DNA from: Cryomorphaceae bacterium | GTDB taxonomy: Bacteria > Bacteroidota > Bacteroidia > Flavobacteriales > Schleiferiaceae | DNA length: 43,938 bases | Direction: 5' to 3' | Assembly: GCA_017858515.1 (NCBI GenBank) | Contig: JAFMBM010000023.1 | Coordinates: 1-43,938, forward strand | Part shown: in pieces, positions 26,920 to 35,992 of the stretch | How positions within the stretch are numbered: the first letter of the stretch is position 1 | Layout of the letters: each line of letters begins with the position of its first letter | The notes under the pieces: model-generated | Seen by the model: the letters and a program-made list of their open reading frames with translations, nothing else | Told to the model about the DNA's origin: nothing | The model's database searches: none | Made by a program: the position numbers and the translations under genes

Positions 26920-29900
26920 CTACAAATCAAATAAGAGAACCTTGCCAACGCTCGAGTTCGAACCTGCCGTTCCGGGAGCACCAACCGCAATTTGGGTTGG
27001 ATTGATAAACTGAATGGAAGATCCCAATTTCTCTATAGATCCAAATCCATCAGAGATAAATGTCTTTTCAAGGCTTGCGGTTGTGCTTGCAATTTGATAA
27101 AGATAGGCTTCGCCATTACTGTCTTTATTGGGTGCTCCAATGGCCAAATGAGTATCGGATAAGGCCATTACTTCTCCAAAACCACAGTTGGTACAGGGGG
27201 AGGATATAGCAAAAGCAAAGACCCAATTATTTCCATTCTGTCTGAAGACATAGGCCTTATTTGCTCCTGGAGCAGAAACAACTAATTCACTCCCATTGAA
27301 AACAACACTGCTTCCAAATTCAGCATTCAAGCTGCGATCGTTTGCGTTTATTTGGCCCATTGGTTGCCATGTGGAACCTGATTTAGAATACACATAAAGC
27401 GAACCCGAATTCTGAATGCTAGCGGTTCCAGCGGCATTTTGATCTTGACCTGGCGCTCCAATAAATAACCAATTCTCATTTCCTGCTATTGAATAACCAA
27501 AGCCATCTCCTGCGGCTCTATCTGGAGCAACCCATTTTGAATCAAAAGTTACAGTGCCATTTGCTCTAGAATAGAAATAGACCGCACCTGCGTCTACGGC
27601 CGATACCGAGCCTGCAGCATTTAAATCGTTCTTGGGCGATCCGATAGCCAAATAATTTGAATCTAGATAAAGAACACTTCCAAATTCATCTCCCAATTGT
27701 GCATCTGAAGCCACAATTTTTTGATTGTACGTCCAATTGCCTTCTGCCTTTTGCTCGAGTAACCAGAGGCTTCCGCGATCTTGATTATCACCAGGGCTGC
27801 CTATTACGGCCATGGTGTTTTTCATTTGAACAGTAGACCCAAAAACATCCATTGCAGAACGGTCTGGAGAGCTTACTAAATTCCACTCCTTCCAACCTTC
27901 ATTGGTATTTGAATACACGGCAACCGCTCCCATTTCTGGCTGTAAACCAATATCTGTGCTATCGTTTGCTTCTGAATACAATCCATTCCAGCCTGGCATT
28001 CCAACTAATATCCAATCGCCATTGGAAGCTAGAGACGTTCCTGATAATAACTCCAACGAAGCATAAACCGAAGGAATTTCCGAGGAAGCCGTATCGCCCG
28101 TTTGGCAATTCACATTTACAAAGGTTGAATCTTTCGACTTTCTACCGAATTGATTTGTTACGGTTACAGTATACCAACCCGAAGTTGCTGCCGAGATGCT
28201 CTGAGTAGATTCTCCCGTACTCCACAGATAGCTCGGATAACCTGATGCTGCGCTAAGGCTATCTCCATTTAGGTAGCAAATAGAGGCAGAATCGGGCAAC
28301 ACATCTGCGAAGAATGGATCGCTTGGCATAGCGAGCTTGTCATTGCAAAACACCTTGAATTCACCGGGCTGAAGGGTAATCCAATAATTGTTTGAATTGG
28401 TTGTAATGCTATCTTGATCGAGCAATGAGTACCACTTACCTAAAAACGGCAAGAACAGGTTTCTACTTTGAACAGCTACATCGGTATTGGCAATAACCGC
28501 AAAATTCCTACCTCCATCTGCCAATCGGATAGTCTTTACAAGTCCGTTCATGGAATATTCCAATGGATCATTTCTAAAGGCCGCTTCAGTTGTATGAAGG
28601 TGAATCATATCTGCGTACACCCTAAATAAGTCTCTTCTATAGCTCTTGGCAGGATAATCCCAGCGTATAGGTTTGTTGTCTAAGTGACAATTGTTATTGA
28701 TGGTTCCATTTCCGCATGTATTGATTGAGAAATCGTATCCCAACTCACCAAATTGCCAAATCATTTTTGGGCCTGGCGTTGCAAATAAAAGAGCCGCGGC
28801 CATTCCGTTTCTACGCACTGCCGTAGCTGTATCACGCACATTGTGGCCACCAAAAGAATTACCAAAATTTATCGCTCGAGTGGTTACTCTTTCTTCATCA
28901 TGACTCTCCATATACGTTACCAGACCTTTGGCCCACCATCCTCGGTTAGACGCCAATCCCCAACTCAAATTACTTGAATAACCCATTGCAGCATCGCTAT
29001 AGGAGCTGTTCATATCTCCCCAAAACATAAAGCCCATTCCAGATAGAGCCGTTTCTTCGCTATTATCAGAGAAATGCTCGAGAATCATATAGGCTCCGGG
29101 AGTAATAGACCAAACATAGTTGCCATACTCAGACAGAATATTTACTCTGCTTTGATCGTAGGCATTCCAAGCCGCAATGTTTCCAATGGTATTATTCTGG
29201 GTAAATCCCTTCGACATATCCACCCTAAATCCATCTACCTTATACTCTTCCAACCAATGCTTGAAAACGCGTTTAGAAAAATACTTGGTATGTGAACTTT
29301 CATGATTCATGTCGTAGCCCACACTGAAATCGTGTTTTGGAAAAGTATTAAACCATGGATTGTTGGCGGCTGGCTGATTGTTGGTATTATCCCAATACAT
29401 TCTGGCCAAAGGACTTTGTCCAAATTGGTGGTTGAGTGTGATATCTAAAATAACAGCAATACCTCTTTTGTGGCATAAATCAATAAAGCGTTTTAAATCA
29501 TTGGCTGGTCCATAGTACTTATCAGGCGCCAACATGAACATAGGATTATAGCCCCAACTCTCATTGCCTTCAAACTCCATTACAGGCATTAGTTGGATGG
29601 CATTGATATTCAGAGAATCGAAATAATCAAGGCGATTTATGAGGGCATTCCAAGTGTGTTGAGAGTCGAAATCGCGCAGCAGAAGCTCGTAAATGATAAG
29701 GTCGCGAGTATCGGGCTTTTGATAATTATAGGTGGTATCCCATTGATAGACCGATGGTCTGGTTTGAAAAACACCCACAGGAAAACTCTGACCCACAGGG
29801 TAGAATGGCCGATTAGGAAAAGTGGCTTGAGACAAATATTGGTCGTTCCAAGGGTCTAGAATCAATGTGCTGTAGGGGTCGGCTATGCGTATACCCTCTG

Positions 29901-30849
29901 TGCCTACGTGATACTGAAATCTATATCTGGTTTGATGATTCAAACCTGTGAGCTCTATCCAAAAAGTAGTGCCATCGGGAGTAGGTGTCATTAGGTAATT
30001 GGAGTCGAGCTGCCAGTTGTTAAAGTCGCCTACCACAAAAACATACGGCTTACCCGGTGCACGCAACTGAAGGTGAACCGAATTTGCAGTTAAAACGGTA
30101 ATACCATCTTCTCTGCCTGCCGGAACGGGCTGTGGCGTAACGCCAAAACCTCTATTGATAACAACCGAATCGGTTGCAAAAAAACCAGAACCCGTATCGG
30201 CCTGAAGAACCAGAGAGTGGCTACCTGGAGAGAGCATAGACCCAGAGACATTGACAGTAAGTACTTTAGAAGAATTGCGACTGCCCACAATGCTTCCATC
30301 TAATTCGAAGCGAATGGCAGCACGTTCAGAGGTCTCTCCTCTGAATTCAAGATTTCCGTTTGGATTTAGAATCAGCGGACCATTTCCATTCTGAGTAATG
30401 GCAGAAATAAAAGGGCCAGAATAGGCATCAACAAAAATGTCTCCCCCGCCAGTAGCTCTTCCAACAGTATTTCCATTTTGATTACGAAAAACAAAAGCCA
30501 ATTTCTGAAGGCTTTCTCCCGCTGGCATTGAGTGAAAACTTTGAATATGATATGTTTTAGTATGCAAATTCCCCAAGGTATTGGTCATTAAAACCGAAGG
30601 ATCTGCCGTACCCCAATTTCCTTTTACATGAAGCCAAATGCTGGCATTTGCGCTCGCAGAAGTGATTAAACCCATATGGGCATACACAGGCGAAATTCCA
30701 CTTAAGGCTTCATTTCCTTGCGCTGCATTGTATACAATTGTAACCGTATCGGATTCATTAAACCAGGCAGGAATTACTGTTACTTGTGCTTTACCCCCAA
30801 TAAAGACTAGGGTAAAAACAAAGGAGAACAAGTAGTTAATATTCTTCAT
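26920..30849 (-). CDS. Exported GH13 alpha-amylase-family protein with FG-GAP-like C-terminal propeller
   Basis: 1309 residues. A signal peptide ends FIGGKAQ, followed by beta-rich N-terminal modules and a CBM48/isoamylase-like E-set domain (about 265-335; VVGDFNNWQLD). The GH13 barrel spans about 370-760: INAIQLMPVMEF, DITLNHQ, nucleophile D544 (GFRVDMSKG), acid/base E591 (ILEHFSDN), stabiliser D651 (ESHDEERV). An Ig-like segment with WSTGESTQSI follows, then about 385 residues of FG-GAP-like repeats (VIGSPGDN, AIGSPKND, IGAPGQDQ, VSAPGANK, AIGAPNKD, VGAPGTAG). It ends ...VLLFDL with no T9SS sorting signature. It probably cleaves alpha-glucans in the envelope or outside (inference). The fusion to an FG-GAP propeller is unusual. 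Confidence 0.9.
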   Translation of the reverse strand: MKNINYLFSFVFTLVFIGGKAQVTVIPAWFNESDTVTIVYNAAQGNEALSGISPVYAHMGLITSASANASIWLHVKGNWGTADPSVLMTNTLGNLHTKTYHIQSFHSMPAGESLQKLAFVFRNQNGNTVGRATGGGDIFVDAYSGPFISAITQNGNGPLILNPNGNLEFRGETSERAAIRFELDGSIVGSRNSSKVLTVNVSGSMLSPGSHSLVLQADTGSGFFATDSVVINRGFGVTPQPVPAGREDGITVLTANSVHLQLRAPGKPYVFVVGDFNNWQLDSNYLMTPTPDGTTFWIELTGLNHQTRYRFQYHVGTEGIRIADPYSTLILDPWNDQYLSQATFPNRPFYPVGQSFPVGVFQTRPSVYQWDTTYNYQKPDTRDLIIYELLLRDFDSQHTWNALINRLDYFDSLNINAIQLMPVMEFEGNESWGYNPMFMLAPDKYYGPANDLKRFIDLCHKRGIAVILDITLNHQFGQSPLARMYWDNTNNQPAANNPWFNTFPKHDFSVGYDMNHESSHTKYFSKRVFKHWLEEYKVDGFRVDMSKGFTQNNTIGNIAAWNAYDQSRVNILSEYGNYVWSITPGAYMILEHFSDNSEETALSGMGFMFWGDMNSSYSDAAMGYSSNLSWGLASNRGWWAKGLVTYMESHDEERVTTRAINFGNSFGGHNVRDTATAVRRNGMAAALLFATPGPKMIWQFGELGYDFSINTCGNGTINNNCHLDNKPIRWDYPAKSYRRDLFRVYADMIHLHTTEAAFRNDPLEYSMNGLVKTIRLADGGRNFAVIANTDVAVQSRNLFLPFLGKWYSLLDQDSITTNSNNYWITLQPGEFKVFCNDKLAMPSDPFFADVLPDSASICYLNGDSLSAASGYPSYLWSTGESTQSISAATSGWYTVTVTNQFGRKSKDSTFVNVNCQTGDTASSEIPSVYASLELLSGTSLASNGDWILVGMPGWNGLYSEANDSTDIGLQPEMGAVAVYSNTNEGWKEWNLVSSPDRSAMDVFGSTVQMKNTMAVIGSPGDNQDRGSLWLLEQKAEGNWTYNQKIVASDAQLGDEFGSVLYLDSNYLAIGSPKNDLNAAGSVSAVDAGAVYFYSRANGTVTFDSKWVAPDRAAGDGFGYSIAGNENWLFIGAPGQDQNAAGTASIQNSGSLYVYSKSGSTWQPMGQINANDRSLNAEFGSSVVFNGSELVVSAPGANKAYVFRQNGNNWVFAFAISSPCTNCGFGEVMALSDTHLAIGAPNKDSNGEAYLYQIASTTASLEKTFISDGFGSIEKLGSSIQFINPTQIAVGAPGTAGSNSSVGKVLLFDL

Positions 30850-31002
30850 TACAAACGAATTAGGGCTGGAAAGATAATGAAAACGTCAAAAAGACACTAA
30901 GTGTTTAAGTCAAAAAAAATACGCCTTAAATCTGTAGCATTTCTTATTCCCTCTAATCAGCAAGATTACGTAGTTTCGAACACTCTATAAATTCATTAAA
31001 TT

Positions 31003-31875
31003 ATGAAAGGAATTATTCTAGCAGGCGGTTCAGGAACTAGACTTCACCCCCTCACTCTTGCTGTAAGCAAGCAACTTATGCCCATTTACGACAAGCCCAT
31101 GATTTACTATCCTCTCAGCACTTTAATGCAGGCAGGAATTAGAGAAATTCTCATCATTACCACTCCACATGATATGCCTCTATTCCAGAAACTGCTGGGA
31201 GATGGAAAACGGATTGGTTGTGAATTTAGCTACGTGATTCAGGAGAATCCGAACGGACTGGCGCAGGCTTTTGTCTTAGGTGAATCTTTTATCGGCAACG
31301 ACTCAGTTGCACTTATCCTCGGAGATAATATCTTCTACGGTTCTGCAATGGAAGAGCTTCTAAAAAGCAGCCAAAATCCAGAGGGTGGTGTTGTTTTTGC
31401 CTATCAGGTTTCAGATCCAGAACGCTATGGAGTGGTCGAATTCGATAAAAATAGAATTGCTATTTCAATCGAAGAAAAACCCGCCAAGCCCAAGTCTAGA
31501 TTTGCCGTTCCAGGCCTTTACTTCTACGACAATCAAGTAGTCGAAATCGCCAAAAACCTTAAGCCTAGTCCTAGAGGAGAATATGAGATTACAGATGTCA
31601 ATAAGATCTACTTAGAAAAAGGTCAACTCAAAGTGGGTATTCTAGATAGAGGAACCGCTTGGCTTGATACAGGAACGCACAAATCTCTTATGCAAGCGGC
31701 ACAGTTTGTTGAGGTAATTGAAGATAGACAAGGCCTGAAGGTAGGTTGCATTGAAGAAATTGCATTTGAACAAGGGTTTATTGATGCAACTCAGCTGGCA
31801 GAAATTGCCGAGCCATTGATTACAAGTGGATATGGCACTTACCTCCTCAACCTCATTGAGAATTCTGAGATATAA
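31003..31875 (+). CDS. rfbA: Glucose-1-phosphate thymidylyltransferase
   Basis: Makes dTDP-glucose from glucose-1-phosphate and dTTP, the first step of dTDP-rhamnose and other deoxysugar synthesis; cytoplasmic. It has 290 residues, the usual length. The motifs [66 protein letters not shown] and [15 protein letters not shown] are those of RfbA/RmlA. The rest of the pathway (rmlB, C, D) is not here, so it is an isolated copy; such separation is common in Bacteroidota. The next gene, a polyprenyl synthetase, starts 2 bases after its stop. Confidence 0.95.
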   Translation: MKGIILAGGSGTRLHPLTLAVSKQLMPIYDKPMIYYPLSTLMQAGIREILIITTPHDMPLFQKLLGDGKRIGCEFSYVIQENPNGLAQAFVLGESFIGNDSVALILGDNIFYGSAMEELLKSSQNPEGGVVFAYQVSDPERYGVVEFDKNRIAISIEEKPAKPKSRFAVPGLYFYDNQVVEIAKNLKPSPRGEYEITDVNKIYLEKGQLKVGILDRGTAWLDTGTHKSLMQAAQFVEVIEDRQGLKVGCIEEIAFEQGFIDATQLAEIAEPLITSGYGTYLLNLIENSEI

Positions 31876-31877
31876 TC

Positions 31878-32843
31878 ATGCAGAGAAGCTTTGAAGATTT
31901 AACCACTCTTTTCAATGAATACCTTCATCAGTACTCTATTGGTGAAGAGCCGAAGGGTTTGTATGAACCGGCCCAATACATCCTCGATTTAGGTGGAAAA
32001 CGCCTTCGTCCGATTCTGGTTTTGGCTGCGTGCGAACTCTACGGAACAGCCGCCGAAGAGGCATTGCCTGCAGCACTTGCGGTTGAGGTATTCCACAACT
32101 TTTCATTGGTACACGACGATATTATGGACAAGGCCCCCATGCGCAGGGGGAAATCTACGGTGCATGAAAAATGGAATCTCAACACGGCCATTCTTAGTGG
32201 AGATGCCATGTTGGTTGAAGCCTACCGCTTACTTTGCGAAGCACCCCAAGCCTTGATTCCAGAATTGCTCTACTCCTTCTCAGCTATGGCTCGGCAACTT
32301 TGCGAAGGCCAGCAATTAGATATGGAATTTGAAGAAAGAACCCAGGTAAGTACTTCAGAATATTTAGAAATGATTGAAGGCAAAACCTCCGTTCTTATCG
32401 GATGCGGACTTCAACTGGGCGGCATTATTGGCGGGGGCAAAGAAGACGCACTCAATCACCTATATACTTTCGGTCTTGAGCTAGGACTGGCCTTTCAGAT
32501 TATGGATGATTGGTTGGATTGTTTCGGAGATTCCAAATTAACGGGGAAGCAAACAGGCGGAGATATCTTAACGGGCAAACACACTTTGCTGCATATTCTG
32601 GCGAAAGAGAATAAAGACTTCGAAGTTAAGCTATCTGACGCTCTTTCCTTAACCAATCCCGAGCAAAGGGTACAATCTGTTAAAGATATATTCATACAAT
32701 CAGGTGCTGCCGAGGCTTGTAAAGCCAAAGCACAACAATTGTATCAATCTTCGCTGGCTCATTTAGATAAAGCCATTCCGAAAGGCGTTAACTCTGATCC
32801 TTTGAAACAATTTGCCTATTCCTTGGTAGAAAGAAACTTCTAA
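31878..32843 (+). CDS. Polyprenyl diphosphate synthase (trans-isoprenyl type)
   Basis: Condenses isopentenyl diphosphate units into longer prenyl diphosphates for quinones or carotenoids; cytoplasmic. It has 321 residues. The substrate-binding motifs are GGKRLRPIL, first Asp-rich motif DDIMD (in HNFSLVHDDIMDKAPMRRG), GDAML, the QLDMEFE region, and second Asp-rich motif DDWLD followed by GDSKLTGKQTGGD. Whether the product is farnesyl, geranylgeranyl or longer cannot be decided here. It begins 2 bases after rfbA, and the following 116-residue gene starts 13 bases after it, so all three may form one transcript. Confidence 0.92.
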   Translation: MQRSFEDLTTLFNEYLHQYSIGEEPKGLYEPAQYILDLGGKRLRPILVLAACELYGTAAEEALPAALAVEVFHNFSLVHDDIMDKAPMRRGKSTVHEKWNLNTAILSGDAMLVEAYRLLCEAPQALIPELLYSFSAMARQLCEGQQLDMEFEERTQVSTSEYLEMIEGKTSVLIGCGLQLGGIIGGGKEDALNHLYTFGLELGLAFQIMDDWLDCFGDSKLTGKQTGGDILTGKHTLLHILAKENKDFEVKLSDALSLTNPEQRVQSVKDIFIQSGAAEACKAKAQQLYQSSLAHLDKAIPKGVNSDPLKQFAYSLVERNF

Positions 32844-32856
32844 ATGGCCTTCCGCA

Positions 32857-33207
32857 ATGCCTAGCTCTGAAGATTCATTTAATGCCATATTGGATTTAGT
32901 TGCTCACCAATTGTCGAAAGACCTCAACCACTCTTTTAGTGCAGAACCCTTGCTACTTTCTCAGGAGCTCGCTCTTTATTGCGAAGGACTAAGTAAATCG
33001 GGTTATTCTAAGATTGCCCAAACGCTATATAAAGTAGATGTCTCTGAAGATGTTCTAATCACAGAGGTTCAAGAAAGAACCCACGAGTCTGAGGCACAGC
33101 TCTTGGCCCGAATCATCCTTAAAAGAGAGCTTCAGAAAGTCTTATTCCGGCTTTCACATGCGAATATGGGCTTAGAAGAATACATAAATCGCATTCTTTC
33201 TCCCTAG
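32857..33207 (+). CDS. Unrecognised small soluble helical protein
   Basis: 116 residues, family not recognised. It is mostly alpha-helical by residue pattern, with Leu/Ala-rich segments (LLLSQELALYCEGLS, AQLLARIILKRELQKVLFRL), one cysteine, and no signal or membrane segment. An acidic N-terminus (MPSSEDSFN) starts it. It lies 13 bases downstream of the polyprenyl synthetase in the same direction, and its codon use looks native. Position suggests a partner or simple passenger in that operon (inference). An ATG at 32844 in another frame stops after six codons, so 32857 is the only sensible start. Confidence 0.6.
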   Translation: MPSSEDSFNAILDLVAHQLSKDLNHSFSAEPLLLSQELALYCEGLSKSGYSKIAQTLYKVDVSEDVLITEVQERTHESEAQLLARIILKRELQKVLFRLSHANMGLEEYINRILSP

Positions 33208-33227
33208 CATAATCTTGCTATGCTGCC

Positions 33228-33235
33228 TACCTTTG
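33228..33235 (+). promoter_or_regulatory. -7 promoter element upstream of the DUF962 gene
   Basis: TACCTTTG is a perfect TAnnTTTG match, about 75 bases before the ATG at 33310. No good -33 TTG is seen at the normal spacing. Confidence 0.4.
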
Positions 33236-33309
33236 AATGGTTCTTTTCCACTTAGGGAGAAAGTAGAAAAAGAACTGCCTTAACCTTTTGATTCAATTCG
33301 CTAATTATT

Positions 33310-33621
33310 ATGAGTACCGATAAGAAATATCAAAACTTAAAGGAATTCTATCCTTTCTATTTAAAAGAACACAGCAATAGCACAAGCCGAAAGCTGCATT
33401 TCATCGGTACAGGCCTAACTCTCTTTTCTCTAAGCCTTGGATGTATTTTTCTCGATTGGAGATACTTTGTAGCGGCTCCTTTGTTTGGATATGGATTTGC
33501 TTGGATTGGACATTTCTTCTTTGAGAAAAACAAACCCGCCACCTTTCAATATCCTGGATTTTCTTTAGCCTCAGACTTTATTCTCTTTTTCGATCTCCTT
33601 AGAGGAAAGGGGAAATTCTAA
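33310..33621 (+). CDS. DUF962/Mpo1-like membrane protein
   Basis: 103 residues. It matches the DUF962 family (related to yeast Mpo1, a 2-hydroxy fatty acid dioxygenase): an N-terminal FYPFYLKEHSNSTSRKLHFIGT with conserved His residues, then helices FSLSLGCIFLDWRYF and VAAPLFGYGFAWIGHFFFEKNKPATFQYPGFSLASDF. In Mpo1 the histidines bind iron for alpha-oxidation of hydroxylated fatty acids; whether this short bacterial member does the same is unknown. Its last 4 bases overlap the end of the convergent exonuclease gene, so there is no room for a terminator between them. Confidence 0.88.
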   Translation: MSTDKKYQNLKEFYPFYLKEHSNSTSRKLHFIGTGLTLFSLSLGCIFLDWRYFVAAPLFGYGFAWIGHFFFEKNKPATFQYPGFSLASDFILFFDLLRGKGKF

Positions 33622-34613
33622 TCTTCTTTTTCTCCTGCGCCTTCGTATAGAGTGTCTACGGTATGGGCATTCAGTCCTTTTTCGCGAAGCCATCGGGCCA
33701 AGGTCTTTTTAAATCCGTGCGTAACGTAAATATTCTCCGCTTCGGTTTGCCGAACGGCCCAATTCAATCCTTCCCAGTCTGCGTGGTCAGACAAAATAAA
33801 TCCTCGGTCGTACGATGCCATCCTTCCCTTTCCTCTTACGCCCATCCAACCCGATGCGAATGCGGTGGAAATAGGCCCAAGCTTTTGCTGCCATTCTTCA
33901 GTTAAGAAGGAAGACGGGCACATAATAATGGCTCCTTTTAACTCCTTTAAGTCGCGAACCGATTGAATGGGAGTAGTTTCTGGAAGTCTAATTCCCTGTT
34001 GGCGCAATACTCGATTAAGCTCTTCTGTAGTAGGAGCCGTAAATATGGGGCCGATGTCTGAGTTCAAATGATGCAATAGACGCTGCGCCTTGCCCAATGA
34101 ATAGGAACACAATACACTGGTAATTCCGTTTTCTCTATTGTCTCGCCACCATTGGTCTATTTCTGCATGCACAATGGAGGGCTTGGGCCAATGATAAATG
34201 GGCATTCCGAAAGTAGACTCCGTTATGAAGTGATGGCATCGCACGGCTTCAAAGGCTTGTGAAATTCCATCTTCCTCTATCTTATAATCGCCGCTGATTA
34301 CCCAAACTTCTCCTTTGTATTCGACCCGAATTTGCGAGGAGCCTGGGATATGTCCCGCAGGATGAAAACTAAACTGTACTCCATTCTCAACAAGTACTTC
34401 TCCATATTCAACCGTTTGTATAAAAGCTTTAGGAATTCGGTGTTGTATGGCGGGAGCAGCATCTTTATGTGTTAAATAAACCGTATGGCCATAACGAGCA
34501 TGATCGGCATGGCCGTGAGTTATAAGCGCTTTTTCTACCGCTTTCCATGGATCGATATATACATCCGCCCTCGGACAATAAATCCCGTTGTCATTAAAAA
34601 CGATAAGTGCCAT
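33618..34613 (-). CDS. Ligase-associated DNA exonuclease-like metallo-beta-lactamase protein
   Basis: 331 residues, metallo-beta-lactamase/beta-CASP-like fold, cytoplasmic. Metal-binding motifs are visible: ITHGHADHA (H33, H35, D37, H38), PAGHIPGSSQIRVE, SGDYK and LSDHADWEGL. This sequence type is the 'ligase-associated DNA exonuclease' family, normally encoded with an ATP-dependent DNA ligase and an Lhr-like helicase in a presumed DNA-repair cluster. Neither partner is in this window, so it is an orphan member here. Its promoter probably overlaps that of the divergent RidA gene, since only 32 bases separate the start codons. Confidence 0.88.
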   Translation of the reverse strand: MALIVFNDNGIYCPRADVYIDPWKAVEKALITHGHADHARYGHTVYLTHKDAAPAIQHRIPKAFIQTVEYGEVLVENGVQFSFHPAGHIPGSSQIRVEYKGEVWVISGDYKIEEDGISQAFEAVRCHHFITESTFGMPIYHWPKPSIVHAEIDQWWRDNRENGITSVLCSYSLGKAQRLLHHLNSDIGPIFTAPTTEELNRVLRQQGIRLPETTPIQSVRDLKELKGAIIMCPSSFLTEEWQQKLGPISTAFASGWMGVRGKGRMASYDRGFILSDHADWEGLNWAVRQTEAENIYVTHGFKKTLARWLREKGLNAHTVDTLYEGAGEKED

Positions 34614-34633
34614 TTTGCTTGCTTAATTTAGCC

Positions 34634-34641
34634 CAAAATTA
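34634..34641 (-). promoter_or_regulatory. -7 element of the exonuclease gene in a compact divergent promoter
   Basis: On the minus strand it reads TAATTTTG, a perfect TAnnTTTG, 20 bases upstream of the exonuclease ATG. On the plus strand, 34624-34631 reads TAATTTAG, one mismatch, pointing at the RidA gene. The two would lie within the same 32-base gap. Confidence 0.45.
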
Positions 34642-34645
34642 AAGT

Positions 34646-35071
34646 ATGGAAAAGTCGATTACGAGCAATACGGCTCCCAAAGCAGTAGGGGCCTATCCCC
34701 ATGCCAGAAAGGTAGGTGACTTATTGTTTCTTAGCGGAGTTGGTCCAAGAGTAGCACAATCGGGGCCACATGACTCTGCCGTTCCGGGTTTAGAGCTCGA
34801 CCACAATGGCAATTTTAAGTCGTTTGATTTTGAAGCACAAGTGCATTCTGTATTCGCCAATGTAAAAGCAATACTAGAAGCTTCAGGAAGTGATTGGGAA
34901 AAACTGGTAGACATTACCGTCTTTTTAGTGGATATGAAAAGAGATTTTCACACTTTCAATCGCATCTATGCGGAGTATTTTACAAACAATCAGCCCTGTA
35001 GAACTACCCTAGCCATTAACGCCCTTCCTACTCCTATTGCTATCGAATTAAAATGCATTGCAACTCTATAA
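34646..35071 (+). CDS. RidA family enamine/imine deaminase, possibly 2-aminomuconate deaminase
   Basis: 141 residues, a cytoplasmic trimer-forming RidA/YjgF/UK114 fold. Conserved features are GAYPHARKVGDLLFLSGVGPR, QVHSVFANVKAILEASGSDWEKLVDITVFLVDM, FNRIYAEYF and the active-site arginine in PCRTTLAINALP. The GAYPH start, GVGPR and VPGLELD insertion look more like 2-aminomuconate deaminase than generic RidA (inference by pattern). That would place it in tryptophan/kynurenine breakdown, but no other pathway gene is in the window. The MscS gene begins 17 bases downstream. Confidence 0.85.
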   Translation: MEKSITSNTAPKAVGAYPHARKVGDLLFLSGVGPRVAQSGPHDSAVPGLELDHNGNFKSFDFEAQVHSVFANVKAILEASGSDWEKLVDITVFLVDMKRDFHTFNRIYAEYFTNNQPCRTTLAINALPTPIAIELKCIATL

Positions 35072-35087
35072 TCTCAATAATCACTTC

Positions 35088-35918
35088 ATGGAAAACGTAA
35101 ATATTGCTCAACTAGAAGATATCAGCGGCCAAATACTCACATGGGTTATGCTAAGAGGCCCACACGTCTTTCTTGCCATTGTGGTTCTTTTGGTAGGTCT
35201 TCAGATCATCAAGAAGATGATTAAACTGATGGGACGCATTTTCGACAAAAGAGAAATGGACCCCACTCTTAAGCCTTTTCTAAGCAGTCTTGTTGGCATT
35301 ATTCTTAAGGCCATGCTCCTCATTTCTGTGGCCTCTATGGTTGGAATTGAAACCACTTCCTTTGTAGCTATCCTAGGAGCAGCAGGTTTGGCCATTGGTC
35401 TTGCACTTCAAGGTACACTTCAGAATTTTGCAAGCGGGGTTATGATTTTGATATTTAAACCTTTTCGCGCAGGAGATTTCATTGATGCTGGTGGCCACAA
35501 AGGAACCGTTAGCGCCATCGAAATCTTTAACACCAAACTGCTAACTGTACAAAATCGATTGATCATCATTCCAAACAGCGCTATTACTTCGAGTAGCATT
35601 GTCAATTTTTCTACTATGGATACGGCCAGAGTAGATTTTACCATAGGGATAAGCTATACCAGCAATATTAAAACTGCCAAAGACATTATTGAGCGTATTT
35701 ATTTAGCTGATCAGAGAGTTTTAAAAGATCCTGCGCCTATGGTTGCGGTTTCCAATCTGGGCAACAGCAGTGTAGACCTAACCGTTCGTTGTTGGGTGGC
35801 GGCTCCTGATTATTGGGATGTATTCTTCCACTTTAACGAGCAATTTAAGATTGAGCTAGAAGCAGGAGGAATTAGTATTCCTTTCCCACAAATGGATGTT
35901 CACTTAATAAAGGAGTAA
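35088..35918 (+). CDS. Small-conductance mechanosensitive channel (MscS family)
   Basis: 276 residues from ATG 35088 (an in-frame TTG 30 bases upstream lies inside the RidA gene and is rejected). It is an inner-membrane channel that releases solutes under osmotic downshock. Membrane helices are near 25-47 (VFLAIVVLLVGLQII), 65-90 (IILKAMLLISVASMVG) and the pore helix TSFVAILGAAGLAIGLALQGTLQNFASGVMILIF, which holds the glycine/alanine packing typical of MscS TM3. The cytoplasmic beta and alpha/beta parts follow (FRAGDFIDAGGHKGTVSAIEIFNT, IIPNSAITSSSIVNFS). The ending IPFPQMDVHL is the classic MscS C-terminus. Its transcript ends in the long hairpin just downstream. Confidence 0.95.
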   Translation: MENVNIAQLEDISGQILTWVMLRGPHVFLAIVVLLVGLQIIKKMIKLMGRIFDKREMDPTLKPFLSSLVGIILKAMLLISVASMVGIETTSFVAILGAAGLAIGLALQGTLQNFASGVMILIFKPFRAGDFIDAGGHKGTVSAIEIFNTKLLTVQNRLIIIPNSAITSSSIVNFSTMDTARVDFTIGISYTSNIKTAKDIIERIYLADQRVLKDPAPMVAVSNLGNSSVDLTVRCWVAAPDYWDVFFHFNEQFKIELEAGGISIPFPQMDVHLIKE

Positions 35919-35944
35919 ACTCAACCTTTTACTCGCCTTACACT

Positions 35945-35992
35945 AAGGTTCATTTCAGAGAAGCACTCTACTTCTTTGGAATGAACCTTTTT
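35945..35992 (+). terminator. Long rho-independent terminator after the MscS gene
   Basis: A 19-bp stem (35945-35963 with 35971-35989; two G-U wobbles when read as RNA) closes a 7-base loop CACTCTA and runs into a T tract (35988-35992). It starts 26 bases after the MscS stop and insulates the downstream oxidase operon. Confidence 0.85.

Noticed and set aside
30889-30902. Small inverted repeat ACACTAAGTGT between the GH13 and rfbA genes
   Set aside because: Only a 5-bp stem around one base, which is too short to call an operator or terminator.
35058-35087. TTG start for the MscS gene
   Set aside because: It lies inside the RidA coding region and adds a polar stretch; ATG 35088 is better.
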